From contig NZ_LS483370.1 in NCBI RefSeq assembly GCF_900475285.1, positions 1,254,001 through 1,318,000 of the forward strand: DNA of 64,000 nucleotides. Reading direction: 5' to 3'. This document shows positions 1 to 9,955 of this stretch, piece by piece (position 1 is the first letter of the stretch; each line of letters opens with the position of its first letter). Source of the DNA: Pseudomonas taetrolens. GTDB taxonomy: Bacteria; Pseudomonadota; Gammaproteobacteria; Pseudomonadales; Pseudomonadaceae. The position numbers and the translations under genes are program-made. Under the pieces are notes generated by a model. That model was not told where the DNA came from. It saw nothing but the letters and a program-made list of their open reading frames with translations, and searched no databases.

Positions 1-1
1 G

Positions 2-787
2 CTGGCGGTGTTCATGCCCCGTGAGTCCGTCCCCCTGGGTCAGGTCGAGGTGATGCAGCTGGATGTCGGGCAGGGTCTGGCGTTTGTGTTGCGCACCCGG
101 CATCACACGTTGCTGTATGACGCCGGTCCCAAGGTCAGAAACCTTGATCAAGGCGAGCGGGTCGTGGTGCCGGTGCTGCGCTCACTGGGCGTTCAAGGTC
201 TGGACCTGATGCTGCTGAGCCATGCCGACGCGGATCATGCGGGGGGCGCATTGGCCGTGCAGCGAGCGTTCAGCGTGGCGCGAGTGCTCAGTGGTGACGC
301 CGCTGGCTTGCCTGCCGCCCTGCAGGCACATCCATGCATCAGCGGCGAAAGTTGGGAGTGGGAAGGTGTGAAGTTTTCACTCTGGCAATGGGACGGGGCC
401 CGGGACAGCAATCAAAAATCGTGTGTGCTGCAGGTTGAAGCCAATGACGAGCGGTTACTGTTGACCGGTGACATCGACGTGCAGGCCGAGCGGGCCTTGC
501 TGCAAAGCCCTTTGAGTGTCCCTACTCAGTGGCTGCAAGCACCGCACCATGGCAGTCGTACATCTTCGTCCATGGTGTTTCTCAAGGCGCTGTCTGCCGA
601 TACCGTGTTGATCTCCCGCGGTCACGGGAATACCTTTGGACACCCGCATCCACAAGTGATGGCGCGCTATCGGGCGTTGGGCATGCAGGTTCTGGACAGT
701 GCCGAGCAGGGCGCGGTGTGGTTTCGCCTGGGGGCCTTCGACAGTGCCCGCGGGCTGCGTGAGCAGCGTCGTTTCTGGCGGGGCTGA
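2..787 (+). CDS. comEC: ComEC/Rec2 family DNA-uptake protein, C-terminal part (5' end outside window)
   Basis: Only the last 261 or so residues are present; the frame is open from base 2 and ends with TGA at 785-787. What is visible is the C-terminal metallo-beta-lactamase-like domain of ComEC. It starts with the family's usual 'VEVMQLDVGQGLAF' strand, then a metal-binding loop 'LSHADADHAGG' and, near the end, 'APHHGSRTSS'. ComEC forms the inner-membrane channel that brings single-stranded DNA into the cytoplasm, and this domain is thought to degrade or process the non-transported strand. The channel segments lie upstream of the window. It sits directly before exbB, as in PAO1. Family assignment is confident; whether the cell is transformable cannot be judged from this fragment. 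Confidence 0.9.
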   Translation: MAVFMPRESVPLGQVEVMQLDVGQGLAFVLRTRHHTLLYDAGPKVRNLDQGERVVVPVLRSLGVQGLDLMLLSHADADHAGGALAVQRAFSVARVLSGDAAGLPAALQAHPCISGESWEWEGVKFSLWQWDGARDSNQKSCVLQVEANDERLLLTGDIDVQAERALLQSPLSVPTQWLQAPHHGSRTSSSMVFLKALSADTVLISRGHGNTFGHPHPQVMARYRALGMQVLDSAEQGAVWFRLGAFDSARGLREQRRFWRG

Positions 788-857
788 AGGCACGGGCTTT
801 CTGGGGCAGGGTCAATCCTGTGGTAGAGTGGCGCACTTTTTCGAGGGGACTGTCACT

Positions 858-1493
858 GTGTGGGAACTGGTCAAATCCGGCGGCTGGATGATGCTGCCGA
901 TCATTCTGAGCTCTGTTGCCGCGCTGGGCATTATTGTCGAGCGTCTGTGGACCCTGCGTGCCAGTCGTGTGACGCCGGCGCACCTGCTCGGTCAGGTTTG
1001 GGTCTGGATCAAGGACAAACAACTGGACAAGGACAAGCTCCAGCAGTTACGCGCCGACTCTCCGCTGGGCGAAATCCTGGCCGCTGGCCTGGCCAATTCC
1101 AGGCATGGCCGCGAGATCATGAAAGAGTGCATCGAAGAAGCCGCCGCACGTGTGATTCACGAGCTGGAGCGCTACCTCAATGCACTGGGTACGATTGCAG
1201 CGATGGCGCCTTTGCTGGGCCTGCTCGGTACCGTGCTGGGCATGATCGATATCTTTAGCTCGTTCATGGGTGCGGGCATGACCAGCAACGCAGCTGTCCT
1301 CGCGGGCGGGATCTCCAAGGCGCTGATTACGACTGCTGCCGGTCTGATGGTCGGTATTCCGGCGGTGTTTTTCCATCGTTTCCTGCAACGTCGTGTCGAT
1401 GAGCTGGTGGTCGGCATGGAACAGGAAGCGATCAAGCTGGTCGAAGTGGTGCAGGGCGACCGTGAAGTCGACATGGTCGGGAGCAAAGCGTGA
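858..1493 (+). CDS. exbB: ExbB/TolQ/MotA-family proton channel subunit
   Basis: Inner-membrane proton-channel subunit that with ExbD powers TonB-type energy transfer to outer-membrane transporters. I chose the GTG at 858 because GAGGGG lies at 843-848 and the product (211 aa, 'VWELVKSGGWMML') then starts just before the first membrane helix. Three hydrophobic helices are visible, at about residues 12-34, 108-132 and 150-176; the last two contain the family's Gly/Ala/Thr-rich pore segments ('GLLGTVLGMIDIF', 'ALITTAAGLMVGIPAVFF'). The gene overlaps exbD by 4 bases and no tonB is next to it, so this is the stand-alone exbB2-exbD2 type that precedes lpxK in Pseudomonas. Its partner TonB or other client is not known from the sequence. 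Confidence 0.93.
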   Translation: MWELVKSGGWMMLPIILSSVAALGIIVERLWTLRASRVTPAHLLGQVWVWIKDKQLDKDKLQQLRADSPLGEILAAGLANSRHGREIMKECIEEAAARVIHELERYLNALGTIAAMAPLLGLLGTVLGMIDIFSSFMGAGMTSNAAVLAGGISKALITTAAGLMVGIPAVFFHRFLQRRVDELVVGMEQEAIKLVEVVQGDREVDMVGSKA

Positions 1494-1918
1494 AGTTTCG
1501 CCGCAAGCCCCGGGAAACGGTCGATATCAACCTCGCGTCGTTGATCGATGTGGTGTTCATCCTGCTGTTGTTTTTTGTCGTGACCACTACCTTCACCCGT
1601 GAAACCCAGTTGCAGGTCGATTTGCCTGAGGCTGTCAGCGGTTCTCCCAGTGAGGATCAAAATGCCAGGCAAGTCGATATCGCCATCAGTGCAGACGGCG
1701 TTTTTTCGGTGAACAACCAGGTATTGCCGAAAAACGATCTGGCGAGCCTGATCGAGGCGCTGCAGAAAGAGTCCGGCGGCGACACGACGCTTGCGCTGTC
1801 GATCTCGGCTGATGGCAAGACCCCACACCAGGCGGTCATCACGGCAATGGACGCGGCCGGCAAACTCGGCTTCAGCCACTTGCGCATGACCACCGTCGAG
1901 GCGCAGGCGACTCCCTGA
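1490..1918 (+). CDS. exbD: ExbD/TolR-family biopolymer transport protein
   Basis: 142 aa, the usual ExbD length. It starts with GTG at 1490 inside the GTGA overlap with the exbB stop, which implies translational coupling. After a short basic cytoplasmic tail ('KFRRKPRE') there is a single membrane helix at about residues 15-34, carrying the conserved proton-carrying Asp (Asp20 in '[10 protein letters not shown]'). The rest is a periplasmic domain. It forms the proton channel with ExbB. The stop TGA (1916-1918) shares its last base with the lpxK start, so exbB-exbD-lpxK form one operon. Confidence 0.93.
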   Translation: MKFRRKPRETVDINLASLIDVVFILLLFFVVTTTFTRETQLQVDLPEAVSGSPSEDQNARQVDIAISADGVFSVNNQVLPKNDLASLIEALQKESGGDTTLALSISADGKTPHQAVITAMDAAGKLGFSHLRMTTVEAQATP

Positions 1919-2928
1919 TGGCCATGTCCGATCGCTTGTTGCGCGCCTGGTACGCCGGGCATCCGTTGCTCACGCTGTTACGACCTCTGGAGTCGCTTTA
2001 TCGCCGTGTTGTCGAACGCAAGCGTGCGCGCTTTGTGGCGGGCGAGGGTGATATCTATCGGGCACCGGTGCCGCTGGTCGTCGTCGGCAACATCACGGTC
2101 GGGGGCACCGGCAAGACGCCTCTGATCCTGTGGCTGATCGACCATTGCCAGCGCAAGGGTCTGAAGGTCGGTGTGGTGAGCCGGGGCTATGGCGCCAACC
2201 CCCCGCAGTTGCCGTGGAGGGTGAGTGCCGGGCAAAGTGCCGCACAGGCGGGTGATGAGCCATTGCTGATTGTGCAGCGCAGCGGTGTGCCCCTGATGAT
2301 CGATCCGGATCGCAGCCGGGCGGTCAAGGCCCTGCTGGACAGCGAACCGCTGGACCTGATCCTGTCCGATGACGGCTTGCAGCACTACCGTTTGGCCCGC
2401 GATCTGGAGCTGGTGCTGATCGACAACGCCAGAGGTCTGGGCAATGGCCGTTGCCTGCCTGCCGGGCCGCTGCGTGAGCCGGCCGAGCGTCTGCAGAGTG
2501 TTGATGCCGTGCTTTACAACGGTGCCGCCTGCGACCCGCAAGGTGGTTTTGCCTTTCAATTGCAGCCGACGGCGCTGATCAATCTACGCAGTGGTGAACG
2601 CCAGCCGCTGGACTTTTTCCCGGCGCAACAAGCGCTGCATGCGGTGGCCGGAATCGGTAATCCGCAGCGTTTCTTCAACACCCTTGAAACGCTACACTGG
2701 CGGCCTGTTGCCCATGCTTTTGCTGACCATGCGCCCTACAGCGCCGAGGTCTTGAGTTTTACCCCGCCATTACCCCTGGTCATGACCGAGAAGGATGCGG
2801 TGAAGTGCCGTGACTTCGCGTCGTCGGACTGGTGGTACCTGGCGGTAGATGCGGTGCCGTCCGAGGCTTTTGTCCTTTGGTTTGACCAACAGCTCGCGCG
2901 TCTTATACCTGATCGTCTTTTGCCCTAA
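1918..2928 (+). CDS. lpxK: Tetraacyldisaccharide 4'-kinase (lipid A synthesis)
   Basis: LpxK phosphorylates the 4' position of the tetraacyldisaccharide 1-phosphate intermediate of lipid A at the inner membrane. The 336 aa product has an N-terminal amphipathic, basic region followed by the LpxK P-loop '[12 protein letters not shown]' at residues 57-68, then 'VVSRGYG' and 'SDDGLQHY', all typical of the family. The ATG at 1918 overlaps the exbD stop by one base (TGATG). Downstream lie ycaR and kdsB, so the operon joins lipid A and Kdo activation functions. Confidence 0.96.
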   Translation: MAMSDRLLRAWYAGHPLLTLLRPLESLYRRVVERKRARFVAGEGDIYRAPVPLVVVGNITVGGTGKTPLILWLIDHCQRKGLKVGVVSRGYGANPPQLPWRVSAGQSAAQAGDEPLLIVQRSGVPLMIDPDRSRAVKALLDSEPLDLILSDDGLQHYRLARDLELVLIDNARGLGNGRCLPAGPLREPAERLQSVDAVLYNGAACDPQGGFAFQLQPTALINLRSGERQPLDFFPAQQALHAVAGIGNPQRFFNTLETLHWRPVAHAFADHAPYSAEVLSFTPPLPLVMTEKDAVKCRDFASSDWWYLAVDAVPSEAFVLWFDQQLARLIPDRLLP

Positions 2929-2953
2929 CTTATCTTTATCCAGGGGAATACTC

Positions 2954-3139
2954 ATGGACACCAAACTGCTCGATATCCTTGCTTGCCCTGTTTGCAAAGG
3001 CCCGCTCAAGCTCAGCGCCGACAAGACCGAACTGATCAGCAAAGGCGCAGGCCTGGCCTATCCGATCCGTGACGGCATTCCCGTCATGCTCGAAACCGAA
3101 GCCCGTACCCTCAGTCCTGATGAGCGTCTGGATAAATGA
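2954..3139 (+). CDS. ycaR: Trm112/YcaR family small zinc-ribbon-like protein
   Basis: A 61 aa protein beginning '[19 protein letters not shown]', with the CPxC pair at residues 11 and 14 and the '[12 protein letters not shown]' strand of the Trm112/UPF0434 family. Eukaryotic Trm112 activates methyltransferases; the bacterial role is unsettled, so no function is claimed. The start at 2954 has CAGGGG a few bases upstream. The stop overlaps the kdsB start (ATGA, 3136-3139). The conserved lpxK-ycaR-kdsB order is common in gamma-proteobacteria. Confidence 0.93.
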   Translation: MDTKLLDILACPVCKGPLKLSADKTELISKGAGLAYPIRDGIPVMLETEARTLSPDERLDK

Positions 3140-3900
3140 TCCCGGTTTTTACAGTCGTTATTCCGTCGCGCTTCGGCTCGACCCGGTTGCCTGGCAAACC
3201 GCTGCTGATGATTGCCGGCAAGCCGATGGTTCAGCATGTCTGGGAACAGGCCTGTAAAAGCAGCGCGCAACGGGTTGTGGTTGCCACGGATGATGTGCGT
3301 ATTGTCGAAGCCTGCAAGGCGTTTGGCGCTGAAGTGTTAATGACCCGTACTGATCACGAGTCGGGCACCGACCGCTTGGCCGAAGTGGTGACGCAACTGG
3401 GCCTGGCCAGCGATGCCATTGTGGTCAATGTCCAGGGTGACGAGCCGCTGATTCCGCCGCAGGTGATCGATCAGGTAGCGGTCAATCTGGCCGCTCACAG
3501 CGAGGCGAGCATGGCGACCCTGGCAGAGCCGATCGAAGACGTTGAAACCCTCTTCAACCCGAATGTGGTCAAGGTGGTCAGCGACATCAATGGGCTGGCC
3601 CTGACATTCAGCCGTGCCACGTTGCCGTGGGCCCGTGATGACTTCGCCCGGCAGCCTGACGTGTTGCCGGCGGGCGTGCCATACCGTCGCCATATCGGCA
3701 TCTACGCATATCGGGCAGGTTTCCTGCACGATTTTGTGGGCTGGGGCCCTTGCTGGCTGGAGAATACCGAGCGTCTCGAACAATTACGGGCGTTGTGGCA
3801 TGGGGTGCGGATACACGTGGCAGACGTGCTCGAAGCACCGCCTGCGGGCGTTGATACGCTCGAAGATCTTGAGCGCGTTCGGCGTTTGTTGGAGGGGTGA
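3136..3900 (+). CDS. kdsB: 3-deoxy-manno-octulosonate cytidylyltransferase (CMP-Kdo synthetase)
   Basis: KdsB activates Kdo to CMP-Kdo for transfer to lipid A. At 254 aa it is family-length, with the nucleotide-binding loop '[14 protein letters not shown]' at residues 10-23 and 'NVQGDEPLI' near residue 96. Translation is coupled to ycaR through an ATGA overlap. The gene ends in TGATG at 3898-3902, where a further small coupled frame begins (see 3900-3962). Confidence 0.96.
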   Translation: MIPVFTVVIPSRFGSTRLPGKPLLMIAGKPMVQHVWEQACKSSAQRVVVATDDVRIVEACKAFGAEVLMTRTDHESGTDRLAEVVTQLGLASDAIVVNVQGDEPLIPPQVIDQVAVNLAAHSEASMATLAEPIEDVETLFNPNVVKVVSDINGLALTFSRATLPWARDDFARQPDVLPAGVPYRRHIGIYAYRAGFLHDFVGWGPCWLENTERLEQLRALWHGVRIHVADVLEAPPAGVDTLEDLERVRRLLEG

Positions 3901-3962
3901 TGGGTCATACCCTGAAACCGGCAGACGACGTGCTGATGATTGAACTGAAGGGACACTTATGA
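3900..3962 (+). pseudogene. 20-codon coupled frame, possible remnant of ptpA (low-molecular-weight protein tyrosine phosphatase)
   Basis: Between kdsB and murB PAO1 carries ptpA (PA2978), a phosphatase of about 150 aa. Here only 58 bases separate the two genes. They contain an intact tiny frame, ATG 3900 to TGA 3960-3962, ending 'VLMIELKGHL', that overlaps the kdsB stop at its start and the murB ATG at its end. An amphipathic tail of this kind is what I recall at the C-terminus of Pseudomonas PtpA, so the simplest reading is an in-frame internal deletion that kept both coupling junctions. It could also be a chance frame. There is no CX5R phosphatase loop, so no phosphatase activity is expected. 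Confidence 0.35.
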
Positions 3963-4978
3963 GTTTGCAGTTGCAGATCAATGCCTCGCTCAAACCCTTC
4001 AACAGCTTTGGCGTTGATGTCCGGGCAAGCCTGTTTGCGCAAGCCCGCAGCGATACCGATGTGCATGAGGCGCTGTTGTATGCGGCTGAGCAAAAACTGC
4101 CTTTGCTGGTCATTGGTGGAGGCAGCAACTTGCTGCTGACCGGTGATGTCCAGGCGCTGGTTTTACAGATGGCCAGTCGCGGCATTCGCTTGCTGGAGGA
4201 TGACGGCGAACGGGTGGTGGTTGAGGCCGAGGCGGGGGAAGTGTGGCACGCCTTTGTGCTGTGGACTTTGGAGCAAGGACTGTCCGGCCTTGAGAACCTC
4301 AGTCTGATCCCCGGCACGGTAGGGGCTGCGCCGATGCAAAATATCGGGGCTTACGGGGTTGAGATCAAAGATGTCTTTGCCGGGCTGACAGCGCTTGATC
4401 GGCACACCGGCGAGTTGCGGGAGTTCGAGCTGGCCGAGTGCAATTTCGGCTATCGCGATAGCGTGTTCAAGCAGCATCCCGGGCGCTGGTTGATTTTGCG
4501 GGTGAGATTTGCCCTGAGTCGTGCCGCGCACTTGCACCTGGAATATGGCCCTGTGCGACAGCGCTTGAGCGAGCAAGGCGTTGAGCACCCCACTGCCAGT
4601 GATGTCAGTCGGGCAATCAGCAGTATTCGCAGCGAAAAGCTGCCGGATCCGGCCGTGCTGGGCAACGCGGGTAGCTTCTTCAAGAACCCCGTGGTTCCGG
4701 CGTTACTCGCAGCTGAATTGAAGCTGGTGTACCCCGGTTTGATCGGTTACCCGCAACCTGACGGGCAAGTGAAGCTGGCAGCGGGCTGGTTGATTGAAAC
4801 TGCTGGCTGGAAAGGCTTCCGCGAGGCGGATGCGGGCGTGCATCGCTTGCAGTCGCTGGTGCTGGTCAACTACGGTTCGGCTACCGGCGTTCAGCTATTG
4901 GCGTTGGCACATCGAATCCAGGTTGATATCGAGCAGCGCTTTGGGGTGCAGCTGGAGATGGAGCCTAACGTGTACTGA
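3959..4978 (+). CDS. murB: UDP-N-acetylenolpyruvoylglucosamine reductase
   Basis: MurB reduces UDP-GlcNAc-enolpyruvate to UDP-MurNAc with NADPH and FAD, the second committed step of peptidoglycan synthesis. The product is 339 aa. The FAD-binding loop 'VIGGGSNLLLTGD' lies at about residues 49-61, with the type I MurB motifs 'GTVGAAPMQNIGAYG' and 'GNAGSFFKNP' further on; the latter carries the proton-donor Ser. It is the last gene of the exbB-to-murB operon and is followed by a bidirectional terminator shared with the convergent rne. Confidence 0.97.
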   Translation: MSLQLQINASLKPFNSFGVDVRASLFAQARSDTDVHEALLYAAEQKLPLLVIGGGSNLLLTGDVQALVLQMASRGIRLLEDDGERVVVEAEAGEVWHAFVLWTLEQGLSGLENLSLIPGTVGAAPMQNIGAYGVEIKDVFAGLTALDRHTGELREFELAECNFGYRDSVFKQHPGRWLILRVRFALSRAAHLHLEYGPVRQRLSEQGVEHPTASDVSRAISSIRSEKLPDPAVLGNAGSFFKNPVVPALLAAELKLVYPGLIGYPQPDGQVKLAAGWLIETAGWKGFREADAGVHRLQSLVLVNYGSATGVQLLALAHRIQVDIEQRFGVQLEMEPNVY

Positions 4979-5010
4979 CGTTTTACAGTGTCGGAAGCGA
5001 CATAAAAAAA

Positions 5011-5042
5011 GCCCCGCCAGTTCAACACTGGCGGGGCTTTTT
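5011..5042. terminator. Bidirectional rho-independent terminator between murB and rne
   Basis: A perfect 10-bp stem (GCCCCGCCAG 5011-5020 with CTGGCGGGGC 5028-5037) and a 7-base loop. It is followed by five T on the plus strand and preceded by seven A, so it can end both murB (plus) and rne (minus) transcripts. Confidence 0.92.
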
Positions 5043-5056
5043 AGTGGCCTTTGGAT

Positions 5057-8000
5057 TTAGGCGAGGGGTTTAGACTCGGGCTCTTTATCCTGGGCTACGG
5101 TTTCGTTCGCAGATGCCTGAGCGGCAGCAGCTGCAGCCGCCTCACGCTTGCGACGGCGTACTTCGCGCGGGTCGTTCGGTGCACGACCATTGCTTGGCAG
5201 AGTGCTCACAGCCGGAGCAGCTGCTGGAGCAACCACGTCTACCAGTTCCGAAGCCACGACTTCAGTGGCTACAGGCTGTTCGGTAACAACAGTCTCTACC
5301 ACGGCGTCAGGTGCGGCGACTTCAGCGAGAACCGGTTCTGCTACTGGAGCCGGTGCGGCCTCAACGATGGCTGGCTCGGCAATTGGCTCGCGGACTACGC
5401 GGACTTCCTTGACGGGTTCAGGGGCCTTTTCGATGACTGGCGCCTCGGTAACCGGCGTTTCTGCGCGCGGGGTTTCAACCGCTGGAGTTGCGACTTCGAT
5501 CACAGGCTCCGGGGCAGCGACTACTGGCGTTTCGATTGCAGGGGCAGGTTCTATCACGACCTGGGCTTCAGGTTGAGCCTGGGGTGCCGGTGCAACTTCA
5601 ACATCCGGAGTCCTGGTAACTTCAGTGGCAGATGTTTCAACCACTGGAGCCTCTGCTGCCGGGGTTTCAACAACGGGAGCAGTTTCGACTGCCGGGGTTT
5701 CAACGGCAGTGACTTCGCTCGGTGCCTGGACAGCAACTTCGGCCTCGGCGGGTACCGCTTCCCGGGTGGCTTGCGTGGCACGTTCGGCTTGTTGATTGGC
5801 CTCGGCTTCAGCAGGTGCACTGATGACCGAGCTGGCAACAGCTTCAGTAACAGCAAGGCCGGCGGCCAGTTCGGAAGTGGTTACTGGCGCGTTTTCAGCG
5901 TTGGCTTCTTCGCTGTTCTCTTCCGAGCCTTCAATCACATTGCCGTTGGCATCGCGTTGACGTTCACGACGGTTGCTGCGACGACGCTGACCACGGGAGC
6001 GGCGGCGAGGACGATCGCCTTCGGCGTTCTCCTGCGACTCGTCCTGGGCTTGCTCAGCGGTCGATACGGCTTCTTCGTCTTCAACTGCCGCGATCACTTG
6101 CTCTTCGCGCGGAGCGCGTTCTTCACGTGGCGCGCGCGGTTGGCGTTCTTCGCGCGGTGCACGAGCAGGGCGTTCGTCTGTGGCAGTCGTGGTAGCGGCA
6201 GCGACGGCGACGGCAGGTGCGGCATCCAGAGGTTCGCGCAATTCGCGTACGCGTTCTTCACGGCCTTCACCACGTGGCTTGCGGTCTTCACGAGGCGCGC
6301 GAGGAGCACGTTCTTCGCGTGGAGGGCGTGGAGCCCGCTCTTCGCGCGTCACGGCAACGGCTGGCGTTTCTTCGCGAGGCTCGCGTACTTCACGGGGTTC
6401 GCGCGGGGCGCGCTCTTCGCGAGGTGCACGTTCTTCACGCGGCTTGCGCTCTTCGTCGCGGCGACCATTACGGTTGCGGCTCTGCTGGCGACCATTGCGA
6501 CGTTCTTCGTTGCGGGTCGGACGCTCCGGGGTGGCTGCTGGCTTCTCGGCCACGGCAGGGGTCGCCGGCTGTTCTTCCTTGGAGGCGAACAGGCTGACCA
6601 GCGACTTGACCAGACCTTTGAACAGGCTTGGCTCGGAGACGGTCGGTGCTGGCGCTGCTGCAGGTGCTGGCGCGGCGGCTTCGGTCGGAACCGGTGCCGA
6701 GGTGCGTGCCGGGGCAGTCTTGACTGCAGCTTCCTGGCGAACCAGGGTGCGGGTCGCGGCAGCAGGTTGCACTTCTTCCACTTCAGCGGCAGCCGCAGCA
6801 ATTTCATAGCTGGACTGGTTGGTGTGGGCTTCCGGGCTGTCATCACGCAGACGCTGAACTTCGAAGTGCGGCGTTTCGAGATGGTCGTTCGGCAGAATGA
6901 CGATGCGGGCACGGGTGCGCAGTTCGATCTTGGTGATCGAGTTGCGTTTTTCGTTCAGCAGGAAAGCGGCAACCGGGATTGGCACCTGGGCGCGTACTTC
7001 GGCAGTACGGTCTTTCAGGGCTTCTTCTTCGATCAGGCGCAGAATGGCCAGGGACAGCGACTCGACGTCACGGATGATGCCGGTGCCGTTGCAGCGCGGG
7101 CACACGATGCCGCTGCTCTCGCCCAGGGAAGGACGCAGGCGTTGACGGGACATTTCCAGCAGGCCGAAGCGCGAGATACGGCCGACTTGAACGCGGGCGC
7201 GGTCTGCTTCCAGGCATTCGCGGACTTTCTCTTCCACGGCGCGCTGGTTTTTGGCTGGGGTCATGTCGATGAAGTCGATGACGATCAGGCCGCCGATGTC
7301 GCGCAAGCGCAACTGACGGGCGATTTCTTCAGCCGCTTCAAGGTTGGTTTGCAGTGCGGTTTCTTCGATATCGCTGCCTTTGGTGGCGCGGGCCGAGTTG
7401 ATGTCGATGGACACCAGGGCTTCGGTCGGGTCGATAACGATGGAGCCGCCGGAAGGCAGTTCAACGACGCGCTGGAAGGCGGTCTCGATCTGGCTTTCGA
7501 TCTGGAAACGATTGAACAGCGGAACGCTGTCTTCGTAGAGTTTGATTTTGCTGGCGTACTGCGGCATCACCTGGCGAATGAAGGTCAGGGCTTCGTCCTG
7601 GGCTTCAACGCTGTCGATCAGTACTTCGCCGATGTCCTGGCGCAGGTAATCACGGATGGCGCGAATGATCACGTTGCTTTCCTGATAGATCAGGAATGGC
7701 GCGGCGCGATCCAGCGAGGCTTCTTTAATGGCGGTCCACAGCTGCAGCAGGTAATCGAGGTCCCACTGCATTTCTTCGCTGCTGCGGCCAAGGCCGGCAG
7801 TACGAACGATCAGGCCCATGTCGGCAGGAGCGATCAGGCCGTTCAGGGCTTCACGCAGCTCGTTGCGCTCTTCGCCTTCGATACGGCGGGAGATGCCGCC
7901 GGCACGCGGGTTGTTGGGCATCAGCACCAGGTAGCGGCCGGCGAGGCTGATGAAGGTGGTCAGGGCTGCGCCCTTGTTGCCACGTTCTTCTTTTTCAACC

Positions 8001-8302
8001 TGCACGATGACTTCCTGGCCTTCGGTCAGGACGTCCTTGATGTTTACGCGACCTTCAGGTGCTTTCTTGAAGTACTCGCGGGAGATTTCCTTCAGGGGCA
8101 GGAAGCCGTGGCGCTCAGAGCCGAAATCGACAAAGGCAGCCTCAAGGCTTGGTTCGATGCGAGTAATACGGCCTTTATAAATGTTGGCTTTCTTCTGCTC
8201 GCGCGCACCCGACTCGATGTCCAGGTCGTAGAGGCGTTGGCCATCTACCAGTGCAACACGCAACTCTTCAGGTTGAGTTGCGTTAATCAGCATTCTTTTC
8301 AT
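5057..8302 (-). CDS. rne: Ribonuclease E
   Basis: RNase E is the essential endonuclease of mRNA decay and rRNA/tRNA processing and the scaffold of the degradosome. The 1081 aa product starts '[20 protein letters not shown]'. The N-terminal half holds the S1 domain (about residues 35-120), the DNase I-like catalytic part with '[11 protein letters not shown]' and 'VIDFIDM' (metal-binding Asp residues), and the zinc-link 'CPRCNGTG' near residue 405. The C-terminal half (from about residue 520) is low-complexity. It has Arg-rich RNA-binding blocks made of repeated 'EERAPRE' units, then a long Ala/Pro/Glu/Val tail, as in other pseudomonads. The gene is transcribed alone, divergent from rluC. A strong hairpin lies just before the start codon. 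Confidence 0.97.
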   Translation of the reverse strand: MKRMLINATQPEELRVALVDGQRLYDLDIESGAREQKKANIYKGRITRIEPSLEAAFVDFGSERHGFLPLKEISREYFKKAPEGRVNIKDVLTEGQEVIVQVEKEERGNKGAALTTFISLAGRYLVLMPNNPRAGGISRRIEGEERNELREALNGLIAPADMGLIVRTAGLGRSSEEMQWDLDYLLQLWTAIKEASLDRAAPFLIYQESNVIIRAIRDYLRQDIGEVLIDSVEAQDEALTFIRQVMPQYASKIKLYEDSVPLFNRFQIESQIETAFQRVVELPSGGSIVIDPTEALVSIDINSARATKGSDIEETALQTNLEAAEEIARQLRLRDIGGLIVIDFIDMTPAKNQRAVEEKVRECLEADRARVQVGRISRFGLLEMSRQRLRPSLGESSGIVCPRCNGTGIIRDVESLSLAILRLIEEEALKDRTAEVRAQVPIPVAAFLLNEKRNSITKIELRTRARIVILPNDHLETPHFEVQRLRDDSPEAHTNQSSYEIAAAAAEVEEVQPAAATRTLVRQEAAVKTAPARTSAPVPTEAAAPAPAAAPAPTVSEPSLFKGLVKSLVSLFASKEEQPATPAVAEKPAATPERPTRNEERRNGRQQSRNRNGRRDEERKPREERAPREERAPREPREVREPREETPAVAVTREERAPRPPREERAPRAPREDRKPRGEGREERVRELREPLDAAPAVAVAAATTTATDERPARAPREERQPRAPREERAPREEQVIAAVEDEEAVSTAEQAQDESQENAEGDRPRRRSRGQRRRSNRRERQRDANGNVIEGSEENSEEANAENAPVTTSELAAGLAVTEAVASSVISAPAEAEANQQAERATQATREAVPAEAEVAVQAPSEVTAVETPAVETAPVVETPAAEAPVVETSATEVTRTPDVEVAPAPQAQPEAQVVIEPAPAIETPVVAAPEPVIEVATPAVETPRAETPVTEAPVIEKAPEPVKEVRVVREPIAEPAIVEAAPAPVAEPVLAEVAAPDAVVETVVTEQPVATEVVASELVDVVAPAAAPAVSTLPSNGRAPNDPREVRRRKREAAAAAAAQASANETVAQDKEPESKPLA

Positions 8303-8998
8303 GTTGTACCGTCGGTTTCCGGGCTACCGGAAACGGCGTTCGGCACACACGACTTCTCACGGTCGGTGTCAGGTGCGTCAGGAGCAGTTGGCCACTCCAG
8401 TGTCCAGCGAGTTCGACCAAAGGGGGCGAAGTCGCGACTTACGCTTCCTGCTTGCTGTGGTGACTTAAGCACTCAGTCAGGAGGAGGAATCAACCGGTGG
8501 CTGTGGACGAGATGAAGCGTCTTGATAAAGCCTATTGCTACACAGTCCAACGGTTGTGCATCTCCACCCTACACGTATCCCTGATAATTCGGGTGCTGCC
8601 GCGCGCAGAATCCGCAGCGGGTTGGCATTTACCGTGTTCTCCAAAAGGGGAGTTCACGCATCATGGCTAATAAAGGCGATGTTTCCGAAACATTCGCTCG
8701 AAATTCCCGAGGCTGACTGCACTTTGTGAACTGGCCGTGAATATCGGCATAAAAGGCGAGTTTTCACTCTGCTTTCCAGGCTCGCTTCAGGCCTCATGTC
8801 ACCTGCGCTTGTTACAACTCCAAGTATTCCGTATGCAGCAAAAGCCCCGTAGGACGGCCTCGCGTCCTCGTGAAGAGCGTTGGTCAGGGCCGGTGATACA
8901 CCGTTAATCCGCTGTCCAGGCCGCTTTTGGCGGCGTTCGCGACTATAGCAGCAATGATTAAGTGCTTCAATTCCATAAAAATTGTTATCATCCGCCGC
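8303..8998. promoter_or_regulatory. rne / rluC divergent intergenic region with long rne leader and start-proximal hairpin
   Basis: About 700 bases without a gene. On the rne side there is a hairpin immediately upstream of the ATG: GTTTCCGG (8315-8322) pairs with CCGGAAAC (8327-8334) around a 4-base loop, only 12 bases before the start codon. No good Shine-Dalgarno is visible there. Long structured leaders that mediate autoregulation of rne are known in enterobacteria; that role here is an inference. On the rluC side the last 40 bases are AT-rich (AAAAATTGTTATCATCC), which could hold its -10 element. Confidence 0.5.
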
Positions 8999-9955
8999 AT
9001 GACGACCACGACCCCCCCGACCCCCAGCGTTCAGCTGCTTGAGGTCTTGCCGGAATATGCCGGCCAACGCATCGACAACTTCCTGCTAGCCCGACTCAAG
9101 GGTGTGCCCAAGACCTTGATTTACCGCATTTTGCGCAAAGGCGAAGTGCGTGTGAACAAGGGCCGGATCAAACCCGAGTACAAATTGCAGGCGGGCGACA
9201 TTGTGCGCGTGCCGCCGGTTCGCGTGCCTGAGCGTGACGAGCCTGTGCCTGTGGCGCAGGGCTTGCTGCAACGGCTCGAGGCGGCGATTGTTTATGAAGA
9301 CAAAGCGCTGATTGTGTTGAACAAGCCAGCCGGTATCGCCGTGCATGGCGGTAGCGGCCTGACTTTCGGCGTGATTGAAGCCTTTCGCCAGATGCGTCCG
9401 GATACCAAGGAACTGGAACTGGTGCACCGTCTGGATCGTGACACCTCCGGCCTGCTGATGATTGCCAAAAAGCGCAGCATGTTGCGCCACCTGCACGAAG
9501 CATTGCGTGGCGATGGTGTCGACAAGCGCTACATGGCGCTGGTGCGTGGCAACTGGGCGACTTCGATCAAGCAAGTACGTGCGCCGCTGATGAAGAGCAA
9601 TTTGCGCTCCGGCGAACGCATGGTTGAGGTCAATGAAGAAGGCAAGGAATCCGTCACGGTGTTCAAGGTACTGCGCCGCTTCGGTGATTTCGCCACCATG
9701 ATCGAGGCCAGGCCCATCACCGGGCGTACGCACCAGATTCGTGTGCACACGCTGCACGCGGGGCACTGCATCGCAGGTGATACCAAGTATGGCGACGAGG
9801 GGTTCTCTAAAGAGATTCGTGACTTGGGCGGCAAGCGTTTGTTCCTGCATGCCTACATGCTCACGGTGCCGCTGCCGGATGGCGGCGAGTTGAAGTTGCA
9901 GGCGCCGGTCGATGAAATGTGGGCCAAAACCGTGGAGCGACTGAGTGCCGACTGA
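8999..9955 (+). CDS. rluC: 23S rRNA pseudouridine synthase RluC
   Basis: RluC converts three uridines of 23S rRNA (positions 955, 2504 and 2580 in E. coli numbering) to pseudouridine. The 318 aa protein has an S4 RNA-binding domain (about residues 20-80, '[20 protein letters not shown]'). The RluA-type catalytic domain follows, with the motif '[11 protein letters not shown]' that carries the catalytic Asp. I chose the ATG at 8999 ('[12 protein letters not shown]'), which matches the usual Pseudomonas N-terminus. No Shine-Dalgarno precedes it, and a possible -10 (TTATCA) ends about 10 bases upstream, so the mRNA may have a very short leader. It is divergent from rne, as in E. coli and PAO1. 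Confidence 0.95.
   Translation: MTTTTPPTPSVQLLEVLPEYAGQRIDNFLLARLKGVPKTLIYRILRKGEVRVNKGRIKPEYKLQAGDIVRVPPVRVPERDEPVPVAQGLLQRLEAAIVYEDKALIVLNKPAGIAVHGGSGLTFGVIEAFRQMRPDTKELELVHRLDRDTSGLLMIAKKRSMLRHLHEALRGDGVDKRYMALVRGNWATSIKQVRAPLMKSNLRSGERMVEVNEEGKESVTVFKVLRRFGDFATMIEARPITGRTHQIRVHTLHAGHCIAGDTKYGDEGFSKEIRDLGGKRLFLHAYMLTVPLPDGGELKLQAPVDEMWAKTVERLSAD

Noticed and set aside
5051..8515. A 1154-codon open frame on the plus strand opposite rne
   Set aside because: It mirrors the repetitive, GC-biased codons of the RNase E gene. The translated product is unusually rich in Phe, Arg, Gly and Cys, with no recognisable domain, and it spans the rne start region; it is an antisense artefact of codon bias.
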